Assembly: GCF_017573465.1 (NCBI RefSeq)
Contig: NZ_JAGEPF010000008.1
Location: 62,001 to 126,000 of the forward strand
From: Actinomadura violacea
GTDB lineage: Bacteria > Actinomycetota > Actinomycetes > Streptosporangiales > Streptosporangiaceae
Length of the DNA: 64,000 nucleotides
Direction: 5' to 3'
Shown: piece by piece, positions 52,206 through 63,465 of the stretch
Layout: every line of letters begins with the position of its first letter
Numbering within the stretch: position 1 is the first letter of the stretch
Made by a program: the position numbers and the translations under genes
Notes under the pieces: model-generated
The model's database searches: none
Told to the model about the DNA's origin: nothing
Seen by the model: only the letters and a program-made list of their open reading frames with translations

Positions 52206-54896
52206 TCAGCGGCCGCGGCGGCGCGGGCGGAGCCGGTAGAGGCGGTACCAGGCCAGCGCGGAGAACAGGAGGCCGAGCCCGGCCGCGATGCCGAGGTCCA
52301 CGCCCCAGGCGCCCACGGCGTGCTTCCACGCCGGGTCGGCGCCGCCCGCGTGCGGCATGATCGCGTCGAGGTCGATGGTCGCGGCGGCCGCGCCGAACCC
52401 CCACCGCGACGGCGACAGCCACGCCAGCTGCTCCAGGCCCGGCTTGCCCGCGAGCCGCACCAGCCCGCCCGACAGCACGAGCTGCCCCATCGACAGCACG
52501 ATCAGCAGCGGCAGCGTCTTCTCCGAGCTGTTCACCGACGCCGACACCAGCAGCCCCAGCGTCATCGACACCACGCCGAGCAGCGCCATCGCGAGCATCA
52601 GCTCCGGCAGCACGGGCGCGAACGTCCCGGAGGACGGCAGCTTCACCCCGATCGTCCCGATCAGCACCAGCACGACCGCCTGCAGCGCCGTGATCACGCC
52701 GAGGACCAGCAGCTTCGACATCAGGTAGACGCCCGCCGACAGCCCCGCCGCGCGCTCCCGGCCGTAGATCGTCCGCTCCTTCACCAGTTCGCGGACGGCG
52801 TTGCCGGTGCCCGCGAAGCACGCCGCGAACGCCAGCACCATCAGCTTGGACGCGGCGTCGGCGTTCGGCGAGGGCCCGGTCAGCCCCTTCGGCGCGGGAA
52901 TCGCGGCGCTCAGCCCGCCGAGGATCAGCGGCATCACCCCGAGCAGCACCAGGTAGCTGCGGTCCGAGGCGATCACCGCGAGGTAGCGCCGGCACAGCGT
53001 GCTGAGCTGCGCGAACCGGGACTGCTGCCGCGGCGGCGGCGCGGGCACCGCCGTGTCGGCCTGGACGGCGCCGCCCTGCCGGCCGCTCTCCACGTACCGG
53101 GTATGGCGCGGCGACCCGCGGAACTCGGTGGCCCAGTCGCGGTCCGGCTCCCGGTCGAACGCCTGGAACACCTCCGCCCACGACTTCTTCCCGAAGTGCT
53201 CCAGCCCCTCGGCGGGCGGCCCGTAGTAGGCGAGCCGGCCGCCCGGGACCAGCACGAGGAGCCGGTCGCAGGCGTCCAGGTTCGCGACGCTGTGCGTGAC
53301 GACGATGACCGTCCGGCCGTCGTGCGCCAGCTCCCCCAGCATCTCCATGACCGTCTTGTCCAGGCCCGGGTCGAGGCCGGACGTCGGCTCGTCCAGGAAC
53401 AGCAGCGACGGCTTGGTCAGCAGCTCCAGCGCGACGCTGACCCGCTTGCGCTGCCCGCCCGACAGCCGGTCGATGCGGGTCTCGGCGTGCGCGGTCATGC
53501 CCAGTTCCCCGATCACCTCGTCGACCCGCTGCTCGCGCTCCTGCTTGCGGGTGTCGCCGGGGAACCGCAGCTCGGCGGCGAACAGCAGCGCCCGCCGCGT
53601 GTCGAGCTGGGTGTGCAGGATGTCCTCCTGCGGGACGAGCCCGATGCGGTGCCGCAGCTCGTCGTAGTCGGAGTACAGGTCGCGGCCGTCGTAGCGGACC
53701 GTGCCCTCGGTCGCGGGACGCGTGCCGGTGACGGCGCCGAGCAGCGTGGACTTGCCCGCGCCCGACGGCCCGATCACCCCGACCAGCGAGCGCTCCGGGA
53801 TCGGGAAGCCGACCCCGTCCAGGATCACCTTGCCCTCGGGCGTCCGGACGATCAGGTCCTCCACCGACAGCGACACGTCGCCGGTGTCGACGTACTCCCG
53901 CAGCTCCTCGCCGACCAGCTGGAACGTCGCGTGCCCGACGCCGAGCAGGTCGTTCTCGGTGAACTCCGCCGACTCGACCCGGTTGCCGTTGACGTAGGTG
54001 CCGTTGTGGCTGCCGAGGTCGACGATCCGGTGCCGTCCCGGGCCGAGGCTGCGCAGTTCGGCGTGGTGCCGCGACACCACCAGGTCCGGCACGACGATGT
54101 CGTTGTCGGCGGCGCGGCCGATCCGCAGCGTCTTCGGCGCCACCCGGATGATCTGGCTGGGGTTGCGGTCGACGCTCGGCCGGAACGGCGCGGCCGGTTC
54201 CGGCCGCGGCGGCGGGGGCGGGACCGTGCGGGGCAGCGGCGGCCGCTGCGGGACGGGCGGCGCCGTGCCCGACGGAGGTCGCGGGGTGCCCGACGGAGGT
54301 CGCGGGGTGCCCGACGGAGGTCGCGCCGTGCCCGACGGAGGTCGCGCCGTGCCCGACGGAGGTCGCGCCGTGCCCGACGGAGGTCGCGGGGTGCCCGACG
54401 GAGGTCGCGGAGCGCCCGAGGCTGGTTGCGGGGTGCCCGAGCCTGGATAGGGAGCGCCCGACGGCGGGCGCGGGGTTCCCGCCGCCGGGCCGCGCGGCGC
54501 CGGCGGCCGGACGGGCGCGGCCCCGCGTCCGGCGGCCGGCGGGTACACCTGGCGGCGGCTCGGCGGCGGGCTCTCCGGGAAGCACGCCAGCTCCTCGCCG
54601 TCGGTCGCGTGGCCGAGCAGGAACGTCCGGTGCCCGCCGATCTCCATCCGCTCGACGCGCCCGCCCTGGCAGAACGTGCCGTTGCTGCTGCCGGAGTCCT
54701 CGATCAGCCAGCCGTCCGGGCCCGACCGCAGCACCGCGTGCCACCACGAGACGCGCGGATCCGACAGCGCGATGTCGGACGCGGGGTCGCGGCCGATGCG
54801 GTAGGAGCCCCCCGGGCGCAGCCGGTGCACCCGGTCCCGCGTGCGGACGACGAGAACGGGCGCGGCGAGCGATTCGGCGGAAGGTCCGGCCGTCAT
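52206..54896 (-). CDS. Double-FHA-domain ABC transporter (ATPase-permease fusion)
   Basis: 896 residues from the ATG at 54,896. Two FHA domains come first: one at ~20-90 (SYRIGRDPASDIALSDPRVSWWHA, DSGSSNGTF) and one at ~250-330 (RIGRAADNDIVVPDLVVSRHHAEL, DLGSHNGTYVNG). Between them is a Pro-rich linker with ten 7-residue repeats. An ABCG-like NBD follows (GPSGAGKST, LSGGQRKRVSV, LLFLDEPTSGLD, VVTHSV), then six TM segments. FHA domains bind phosphothreonine, so a Ser/Thr kinase probably regulates transport. Minus-strand start lacks a clear ribosome site; TTACACT lies eight bases from the ATG, so the message may be leaderless. Confidence 0.9.
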   Translation of the reverse strand: MTAGPSAESLAAPVLVVRTRDRVHRLRPGGSYRIGRDPASDIALSDPRVSWWHAVLRSGPDGWLIEDSGSSNGTFCQGGRVERMEIGGHRTFLLGHATDGEELACFPESPPPSRRQVYPPAAGRGAAPVRPPAPRGPAAGTPRPPSGAPYPGSGTPQPASGAPRPPSGTPRPPSGTARPPSGTARPPSGTARPPSGTPRPPSGTPRPPSGTAPPVPQRPPLPRTVPPPPPRPEPAAPFRPSVDRNPSQIIRVAPKTLRIGRAADNDIVVPDLVVSRHHAELRSLGPGRHRIVDLGSHNGTYVNGNRVESAEFTENDLLGVGHATFQLVGEELREYVDTGDVSLSVEDLIVRTPEGKVILDGVGFPIPERSLVGVIGPSGAGKSTLLGAVTGTRPATEGTVRYDGRDLYSDYDELRHRIGLVPQEDILHTQLDTRRALLFAAELRFPGDTRKQEREQRVDEVIGELGMTAHAETRIDRLSGGQRKRVSVALELLTKPSLLFLDEPTSGLDPGLDKTVMEMLGELAHDGRTVIVVTHSVANLDACDRLLVLVPGGRLAYYGPPAEGLEHFGKKSWAEVFQAFDREPDRDWATEFRGSPRHTRYVESGRQGGAVQADTAVPAPPPRQQSRFAQLSTLCRRYLAVIASDRSYLVLLGVMPLILGGLSAAIPAPKGLTGPSPNADAASKLMVLAFAACFAGTGNAVRELVKERTIYGRERAAGLSAGVYLMSKLLVLGVITALQAVVLVLIGTIGVKLPSSGTFAPVLPELMLAMALLGVVSMTLGLLVSASVNSSEKTLPLLIVLSMGQLVLSGGLVRLAGKPGLEQLAWLSPSRWGFGAAAATIDLDAIMPHAGGADPAWKHAVGAWGVDLGIAAGLGLLFSALAWYRLYRLRPRRRGR
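54265..54474 (-). repeat. In-frame 21-base repeats encoding (GTPRPPS)n
   Basis: About ten units, the central ones nearly identical (GTGCCCGACGGAGGTCGCGGG on the plus strand). They encode GTPRPPS or GTARPPS between the two FHA domains. Outer units are degenerate (GAPYPGS, GTPQPAS), which suggests expansion from the middle. Confidence 0.92.
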
Positions 54897-55008
54897 GCGG
54901 GGAGTGTAAGTCCTCGCCCCGGAAATGTCCCGGCCCGTTTTTCCGCCCGGCATTCCCGGGACTCCGGTCCCATTGACAGGGCCCGGCCGCGGGAATTGAG
55001 TGAACGCC

Positions 55009-55725
55009 ATGGCGAAACCGCCGGGCGCGGCCGCCGTCACCCGGATCGACCGCCTTCCGCGGCGGCGCCGGCCACGGTGGCTCACCGTCCTGATCAGCGC
55101 CGTCCTGCTGGTCGTGGTGCTTGTCGTGGCCGCGGACCGGGGCGGTGTCCTGCTCGCGCAGCACGAGATGGCCGTGCAGATCAAAAAGGAGGGATTCCCG
55201 GCGACGCCGAAAGTGACGATCAAGGGAATCCCGTTCCTCACCCAGGTCGTGTCCCGTCACTTCGGCGATGTGCGGCTCGAGGCGAGCAGAATCACCGAGG
55301 GCCCCTTGCGCATCACGAACCTCAAAGTGCGCGCGCGGGACGTCCGGGTCGATTCGGGGTTCGGCAGCGGCACGCTCGGCAGCGTGGACGGCACCGCGTT
55401 CGTCAGCTTCAAGGACCTCGCGAGCGCGAGCGACAATCCCGACCTGGTGCTGACGGCCGCCGGGAACAACCTGGTGAAGGCCAAGATGGACCTCGGCATC
55501 ACCGACGCGACCGCCACCGCGACCGTCACCAAGCAGGGGAACAGCATCGTGGTGAAGACGCAGTCGATCGAGGGGTTCTCGCGCTCCGACCTCGGCGACG
55601 ACCTCGACTTCACCGTCCCGGTGAAGGGCCTGCCGATGGGGTTGTCGTTCCAGAGCGTGACGGTCTCGTCGAACGGCGTGGGCCTGCACGTCACCGGCCG
55701 GAACGTGAAGTTCAGCGACTCCTGA
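55009..55725 (+). CDS. DUF2993 (LmeA-like) membrane-anchored lipid-binding protein
   Basis: 238-241 residues (ATG at 55,009; an in-frame GTG lies three codons upstream). A basic N-terminus (RLPRRRRPRW) is followed by one TM helix (LTVLISAVLLVVVLVVAA) and an extracellular part with VTIKGIPFLTQVVSRHFGDVRLEASRI and GLPMGLSFQSVTVSSNGVGLHVTGRNV, typical of the DUF2993 family. The mycobacterial member LmeA helps assemble lipomannan and binds phospholipids. Here it follows a divergent FHA transporter. Confidence 0.85.
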   Translation: MAKPPGAAAVTRIDRLPRRRRPRWLTVLISAVLLVVVLVVAADRGGVLLAQHEMAVQIKKEGFPATPKVTIKGIPFLTQVVSRHFGDVRLEASRITEGPLRITNLKVRARDVRVDSGFGSGTLGSVDGTAFVSFKDLASASDNPDLVLTAAGNNLVKAKMDLGITDATATATVTKQGNSIVVKTQSIEGFSRSDLGDDLDFTVPVKGLPMGLSFQSVTVSSNGVGLHVTGRNVKFSDS

Positions 55726-55743
55726 CCCGCCGGCGGACGGCCG

Positions 55744-56118
55744 TCAGCCGGAATCGGTGATGATCTCGGCGACCTGCCGGGCCGTCTCGGTCGGCAGCGG
55801 CGCGGGCAGCCCCTTCCACCTGCGGGACGCCGCCATCGCGGCCGCGCCCGCCCCGCCCCCGTACGCCAGCGCCGTGACGAACGACGCCAGCTCCGGCGGC
55901 AGCTTGCGCTCCAGCAGCTGCACGTTCATCCGGTACGACGCCGCGGTCGCCATGACGCCGAGCGCCCCCGCGAGCGCGCCGAACCGCAGTGCGGGCACCC
56001 GCTTGCGCGCCTTGGTGATCATTTCCTGCTGCGCGGCGTCGATCACCTGCCGGACGAGTGCCAGGTTCTCCTCCACCGGATCGTCCTTGATCTTCGCCGC
56101 CGCTCGCGACTTGGCCAT
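55744..56118 (-). CDS. Small membrane protein, unknown
   Basis: 124 residues. A charged helical N-terminus (KSRAAAKIKDDPVEENLALVRQVIDAAQQEMITKARKR) precedes two Ala/Gly-rich hydrophobic segments (~45-65 and ~80-100). The family may be a phage-holin-like or DUF1469-related actinobacterial membrane protein, but I would not insist. Convergent with the DUF2993 gene across an 18-base gap. A leader next to it carries part of the terpene cyclase promoter. Confidence 0.65.
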   Translation of the reverse strand: MAKSRAAAKIKDDPVEENLALVRQVIDAAQQEMITKARKRVPALRFGALAGALGVMATAASYRMNVQLLERKLPPELASFVTALAYGGGAGAAAMAASRRWKGLPAPLPTETARQVAEIITDSG

Positions 56119-56197
56119 GACCGGGGCTTACCCGTTGCATTGCGAAGGATTCAGGGGAGCAGATGTCTCACTGTAAGTAACTTTGCCGCTCCTGTAG

Positions 56198-58909
<2,712 letters not shown>

Positions 58910-59133
58910 GGCACCACGGTTCCCCACCGGCCGCCCGCGCAGCGCGAAATGACCACACCCGGCCGGACGGCGTGCGGCAGGGCGCGGGCGGCGCGTCCGG
59001 CGGCGGTGCGGAGGGCCGCGCCGGCCACCCGCCGGTGACCGCGCGGAGCGCCGCCCGACGGTGTCCCCGGTGGCGGGAGCCGGTTGGGCGCCGACCCGGC
59101 GGGTAGGGCGCGACCTGCACGAACACACGCATC

Positions 59134-61251
59134 GTGAGGGCGAGGCGCGAGTCGTCGGGGGGCGCCGTGCGGAGACGTTGGCGGAGGCGTGCGCGGGCGG
59201 CGCGCTGGCCGGTGGGGGCGGGCATCGCGCTCTGGCGGTGGCTCCGGACGGCCCGCACGACGCAACGGGGACGGCTCGCGACGGGGCCGGAATTCGAGCC
59301 GGCGCGGATCCCCGACCGCGGCGGCGACCGGGTCCAGGGGCTGCGGCAGGGGGTCGGCCCGGCGTACCAGCGGCGCTACACGGTCCGGATCGTCGGCAGC
59401 CCCCTGGACGCGCCGCGGCTCATGGAGCGGTTGCGCGCCGACGTCAACGCCGCGTCGCCGGTCGAGTTCGCCGTCTTCGACAAGGTCGCGGGGGCCTCGC
59501 CGCGGCTGGACCTCGACGACGAGTACGACGTGCACATGCCGGGGCCGTGGGACTGCCCGGTGCGGGTCGTGGAGCGGACCCCGCTGTCCTTCCGGTTCGC
59601 GACGCTGGAGGGGCACGTCGAGGCGGGCGAGATCGAGTTCCGGGCGTGCGACACCGAGGACGGCGAGCTCCGGTTCACCGTCGAGTCGTGGACGCGCAGC
59701 GGCGACCGACTGGCGGACGTCCTTTACGACCGGCTGCGGATGGCGAAGGAGATGCAGCTCCACATGTGGACGCATTTCTGCTGCCGGGTGGCCGAGATGT
59801 CCGGCGGGCGGATGGCCGGGGACGTCGAGGTCCGCACCGAGCGGACGGAGATCGCCGGGGACCCGCGGGTCGACGCGCACCACCTGACCGGGCCGGTTTC
59901 CGCCGCGCTCGCCCGGACGTTCACCGCGGTGGCGAGGGCGCGCGGCGGGCGCCCGCTGCATCCCCGCGGGCTCGTCTTCGACGCGACCCTGCGCCTGTCG
60001 GGCACGTCGCGGTTCTGGGGCGTCCCGCTGCTGGACGACACGGCGGAGCTGCGGGGCGTGGCGCGGCTGTCGCGGTCGGTCGGCCTGCCGTCGCCGTTCC
60101 CGGACGTCCTCGGGCTGGCGCTGCGCTGGCGGCGGCCCGAGGAGGACGGCGAACCGGCGACCGCCGAACTGCTCCTCGCCACGACGGGACGCGGGCGGCT
60201 CGGCCGCCACCTGCTCCGGCCGGCGACCCGGTGGGGGCCCGGCTTCTACGGTTCGCTGCTGCCGTACGCCGCGGGCGACCACCGCGTCCAGCTGGGCGCG
60301 GTCGCCCGGCGGGCCGTCCCGGCGGATCCCGCCGCCGCCCGGGACCCGATCACGATGGACCTGGTCGTGGCGGCCGGGCTCGGGCCATGGGAGCGGTTCG
60401 GGGAACTGCTCCTCACCGGGCCGGTCCGGACCGACGACGGCGAGCCGCTGCGGTTCAATCCCGTCCGGCACCCGGTCCCGGGGCTGCGGCCCGCCGGTGC
60501 GCTCCAGCAGATGCGGGGACGCGCCTACGACGCCGTCCAGCACGCGGACGCCCATCCCCGCGCGGGCCGGGCCGTGACCGGCCGGAGGGGCGCCGTCCCG
60601 CGCAGGCGCCCGCGCGCACACCGCCGGCTCCAGCGGCTCTACGAAGGGCTGCGGGAGCGGCCGGTCAACTTCGAGCCCGGCGACCGGCCGGAGCACGCGG
60701 GGACCGGCGGCTGGCACATGGACGACCGCCGCCAGGCCCTCCCGCCGGAGCGTCCCGGGCCGCCGGAGCCGGACGGCAGCTGGGAGGTCGCGCGCCGCCT
60801 CGTCCGGGACTACGAGTTCGCCGACCCGCGGATCATCCGGAGCGCGTACCGGAGGAGCGCCCCCGCGCCCGGCGCCGACATGCTGCTCGAGGGCCGGTTC
60901 TTCGGGCTGCGCTTCCACCTCGGCGTCCGCGTCGGCGACGTCGTCGACACGACCACCGAGCAGGACGGGCGGCCGGTGCGGGTGTGGGGCTGGAACTACC
61001 GGACGCTGGAAGGGCACCTGGAGCGCGGCCAGATGGACCAGGAGGTGCGCAAATGGCTCGACACCGGGGACGTGGAGTTCCGGCTGCGCGCCTTCTCGCA
61101 CCGCGCCCCGATCCGCAACCCCGTCGTCCGCCTCGGCTTCGAGCTCTTCGGCCGCCCGACCCAGCTCGTCTACCAGCGGCGGGCGTGCCGCCGCATGTCG
61201 CACCTGACCAGGAAGGAACTCGCGGCCCGGAGCCCCGCGCCGGCGGAGTGA
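59134..61251 (+). CDS. DUF1990-type fusion protein with a lipase/phosphodiesterase-like middle
   Basis: 705 residues from the GTG at 59,134; the first ~60 residues are Arg-rich and the true start could be later. C-terminal ~200 residues match DUF1990 (VWGWNYRTLEGHLERGQMDQEVRKWL, FRLRAFSHRAPIRNPVVRLGFELFGRPTQLVYQRRACRRM). Residues ~75-240 repeat the same theme (FRFATLEGHVEAGEIEFR, MQLHMWTHFCCRVAE). The middle (~245-430; RSVGLPSPFPDVLGLALRW, RLGRHLLRPATRWGPGFYGSLLPY) resembles proteins annotated as phosphodiesterase in actinobacteria. Such a double-DUF1990 fusion is unusual. Function unknown. Confidence 0.72.
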   Translation: MRARRESSGGAVRRRWRRRARAARWPVGAGIALWRWLRTARTTQRGRLATGPEFEPARIPDRGGDRVQGLRQGVGPAYQRRYTVRIVGSPLDAPRLMERLRADVNAASPVEFAVFDKVAGASPRLDLDDEYDVHMPGPWDCPVRVVERTPLSFRFATLEGHVEAGEIEFRACDTEDGELRFTVESWTRSGDRLADVLYDRLRMAKEMQLHMWTHFCCRVAEMSGGRMAGDVEVRTERTEIAGDPRVDAHHLTGPVSAALARTFTAVARARGGRPLHPRGLVFDATLRLSGTSRFWGVPLLDDTAELRGVARLSRSVGLPSPFPDVLGLALRWRRPEEDGEPATAELLLATTGRGRLGRHLLRPATRWGPGFYGSLLPYAAGDHRVQLGAVARRAVPADPAAARDPITMDLVVAAGLGPWERFGELLLTGPVRTDDGEPLRFNPVRHPVPGLRPAGALQQMRGRAYDAVQHADAHPRAGRAVTGRRGAVPRRRPRAHRRLQRLYEGLRERPVNFEPGDRPEHAGTGGWHMDDRRQALPPERPGPPEPDGSWEVARRLVRDYEFADPRIIRSAYRRSAPAPGADMLLEGRFFGLRFHLGVRVGDVVDTTTEQDGRPVRVWGWNYRTLEGHLERGQMDQEVRKWLDTGDVEFRLRAFSHRAPIRNPVVRLGFELFGRPTQLVYQRRACRRMSHLTRKELAARSPAPAE

Positions 61252-61264
61252 AGCGGGGCCCGCG

Positions 61265-61792
61265 TCAGGCGGCGAGGGAGTCGCGGACGGTCATCAGCGC
61301 GAAGCCCAGCAGGTTCAGGCCCTGCCATTCGGCGGGCTCCTGCGCGCGGGGGTCGTCGGCGGCGAGGCCGATCCCCCAGACGCGGTCGAGGGGGCTGGCC
61401 TCCACGAGCACGCGGTCGCGGGTGCCGGCGAGGTAGTCGCGCAGCTCCGGGTCCTGGGTGAACTTCGCCCGGTTCGCGGCGACGACGATGGACGCGCGGC
61501 GGGCCGTCCAGGTGTCCTCGTCGAAGCCGCGGACGCGCCGGCCGAGGTCCTTGGCGGCGCCCGGGTGCGGCGCGGCGATGACGGCGGCGGCGGTTTCCGC
61601 GTCGCCGAACAGCCGGGCCTTCTCCGCCATCATGTAATGCTCCGCAGTGGCATAGGTCACGTCGCCGACGGTGAAAGGCGACGGCCACCATTGGCTGAGA
61701 TAGCCGGGGCCCGGCTTGCGGTGCCCCCAGAAGAACAGGTACTTCGGGCGGGCGCCCTCCTCGTGGAGGCGGATGAGCTGCTGGACGTCCAT
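61265..61792 (-). CDS. NADAR-family (YbiA-like) protein
   Basis: 175 residues. YLFFWGH near the N-terminus, LSQWWPSPFTVGDVTYATAEHYMMAEKARLFGDAE, IVVAANRAKFTQDPELRDYLAGT and VWGIGLAADDP, NLLGFALM are hallmark NADAR motifs, with the YMMAEKA and WGIG residues at the active site. NADAR N-glycosidases act on riboside bonds, in riboflavin-intermediate detoxification and, for some members, removal of ADP-ribose from guanine in DNA or RNA. No DarT-type toxin lies beside it. Confidence 0.88.
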   Translation of the reverse strand: MDVQQLIRLHEEGARPKYLFFWGHRKPGPGYLSQWWPSPFTVGDVTYATAEHYMMAEKARLFGDAETAAAVIAAPHPGAAKDLGRRVRGFDEDTWTARRASIVVAANRAKFTQDPELRDYLAGTRDRVLVEASPLDRVWGIGLAADDPRAQEPAEWQGLNLLGFALMTVRDSLAA

Positions 61793-62003
61793 GCCGACGA
61801 TGGTGGCAGGGCGGGGGCCGCGGGGCGAACCGGTTTCGCCGGGCGGAATACGGCACCGGCGGCGGAGCGTTATGCACGGTGCAGCCCGCGAGGTCTAGAC
61901 CATTTTGCTAAACCAGGTGGGTCATCGGGCAAGATCTCCTTATTTCGGTCGGCCCGGATGCCGAGAATCGCGGGCCGTCGTCAACGGGAGGACAGCAGTA
62001 GAA

Positions 62004-62135
62004 ATGGACAACGCCCTGGCGAACCCTCGTCGCACCCGGATCTCGTCGTGGCCGCAGCGGCCCGCGGACGCCGACACCGAGCGTCCCCTCGACGCGGAGC
62101 CGGCCGCCCCCGAGGACGACCTCGCCGCACGTTGA
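62004..62135 (+). CDS. Candidate small protein of 43 residues with its own terminator
   Basis: ATG at 62,004 with GGGAGGA 11 bases upstream. The peptide (MDNALANPRRTRISSWPQRP, then an acidic Ala/Pro-rich C-terminus PAAPEDDLAAR) is basic at the front and acidic at the back with no Cys. A near-perfect Rho-independent terminator follows 17 bases after the stop, which argues for a real transcript. No homology is recognised, and it could be a small protein or a leader for regulation. Confidence 0.5.
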   Translation: MDNALANPRRTRISSWPQRPADADTERPLDAEPAAPEDDLAAR

Positions 62136-62152
62136 CCGGCCGGACGAGGCCG

Positions 62153-62196
62153 AAGACCAGGACCCGCCCGATGTTCCGGGTGGGTCCTGGTCTTTT
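62153..62196 (+). terminator. Rho-independent terminator after the small gene
   Basis: AAGACCAGGACCCGCCCG (62,153-62,170) pairs with its complement at 62,177-62,194 with one wobble and a six-base loop, followed by TTTTCTCG. It also faces the convergent LacI gene. Confidence 0.85.
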
Positions 62197-62216
62197 CTCG
62201 TGTCCTTCTCCGCAGG

Positions 62217-63275
62217 TCAGCGTGGCGGGGCGGTGCTCTCGCGCAGGATGACGTGCCCGGCGACGCGCTCCAGGCGGCTGCGCCGCGCGGCCGGCTCGCG
62301 CAGCGCGAGGCCCATGACGTGCTCGCCCATCGCCTCCAGCGGGAGCGCGACGGTGGTGAGCGGCGGGGTCAGGTCGCGCACGATCGGGATGTCGTCGAAG
62401 CCCGCGAGCGACATCTCGCCCGGCACCGCGACGCCGTGGTCGCGCAGCGCGGCGAGCGCGCCGATCGCCATCACGTCCGTCACCGCGAACACGCAGGTCG
62501 GGCGGGGTGTGCGGCGCAGCAGCTCGGTCGCCGCGCGGTACCCGCCGTCGCGCGTGAAGGACTCCTCGACGATGTGCTCCTCCGGCACGGCGATCCCGGC
62601 GTCGGCGAGCGCCTCGGTGAACCCGCCGAGCCGGTCGGAGACGGTGGTGAGCGCGCGCGGGCCGCTGAGCACGCCGAAGTCGCGGTGGCCGAGGTCGAGC
62701 AGCGCGCGGGCGAGCGCGCCCGCGCCCTCCCGGTTCTGCGGCAGGACGGCGTCGACCTTGAGGCTGCGGTGCCGGCTGAGCACCGCGACGCGCCCGCCGG
62801 TGCGCTGGTAGGGCTCCAGCTCGGCGGCCATCGAGCGCTCCCAGTCGCGGTCCTCGAAGCCGGAGCCGATGAGCAGGATCGCGCGGGCCCGCTGGGCGCG
62901 CAGCATCGCCACGTACTCGATCTCGCGGGAGGCGTCGCGGAACGTGCTGGCCAGCATGACGAGCATCCCGTGCGCGGCGGCGGTGCGCATCACGCCGCGG
63001 GCGACGGCGGCGAAGTAGGGGTCGCTGACGTCGTGGCAGATCACCCCGACGGCCTTGCTGGAGGAGCCGGCGAGCGCCTGCGCGTGCGCGTTCGGGGTGT
63101 AGCCGAGCTCGGCGGCGGCGGCCAGCACCCGCTCCCGCAGGTCGGCTCTGACCTGCGACGTCCCGTTCAGCACGCGGGAGGCGGTGGCGAGCGAGACCTC
63201 GGCCCGCCGGGCGACGTCCTGCAGCGTGACGTACGCCCGCTCCCCGGTGCGCGGCTCCTCCGCCGCCTCGGTCAT
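62217..63275 (-). CDS. LacI-family transcriptional regulator
   Basis: 352 residues from the ATG at 63,275, with GAGGAGG upstream; the frame continues to 63,467 without a ribosome site. HTH VTLQDVARRAEVSLATASRVLNGTSQVRADLRERVLAAAAELGYTPNAHAQALAGSSSKAVGVI is typical of LacI. The periplasmic-binding-like domain (LLDLGHRDFGVLSGP, CVFAVTDVMAIGALAAL, LAGFDDIPIVRDLTPPLTTV) binds a sugar or nucleoside. It is divergent from an ABC permease whose leader carries LacI-type palindromes, so it probably represses that uptake system. Confidence 0.93.
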   Translation of the reverse strand: MTEAAEEPRTGERAYVTLQDVARRAEVSLATASRVLNGTSQVRADLRERVLAAAAELGYTPNAHAQALAGSSSKAVGVICHDVSDPYFAAVARGVMRTAAAHGMLVMLASTFRDASREIEYVAMLRAQRARAILLIGSGFEDRDWERSMAAELEPYQRTGGRVAVLSRHRSLKVDAVLPQNREGAGALARALLDLGHRDFGVLSGPRALTTVSDRLGGFTEALADAGIAVPEEHIVEESFTRDGGYRAATELLRRTPRPTCVFAVTDVMAIGALAALRDHGVAVPGEMSLAGFDDIPIVRDLTPPLTTVALPLEAMGEHVMGLALREPAARRSRLERVAGHVILRESTAPPR

Positions 63276-63416
63276 GCGTCCTCCTCGCAGGGGGCGCGTC
63301 CCCCGCTCCCCCGGCCGGGGCCGCGGCCGCTCCGCGCCCCCTCGCCGGCCGGTCCGCGGCGGGCCCGTTTCGCGGGACCCTCTTGACCGCGCCCGGCGCA
63401 GGTTCTTACGGTACCT

Positions 63417-63444
63417 CAGAAAGCGCTTTCTGAACGCGCTTTCT
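63417..63444. promoter_or_regulatory. LacI-type operator CAGAAAGCGCTTTCTG plus second half-site
   Basis: A perfect 16-base palindrome at 63,417-63,432, with the central CG typical of LacI/GalR sites, is followed by GAACGCGCTTTCT (63,432-63,444), a second related site. Both lie 22-49 bases before the permease ATG and 140 bases from the LacI start. Regulator assignment is inference from the neighbour. Confidence 0.75.
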
Positions 63445-63465
63445 CGGCACGGTCCCGGAGGAACC

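Noticed and set aside
54265..54474. CRISPR-like tandem repeat
   Set aside because: The units are contiguous without spacers and keep a reading frame; they encode a Pro-rich linker.
59061..61436. Longer plus-strand frame of 791 codons at the DUF1990 fusion
   Set aside because: Different reading frame, composition of an antisense-like shadow, while the 59,134 frame carries the DUF1990 motifs.
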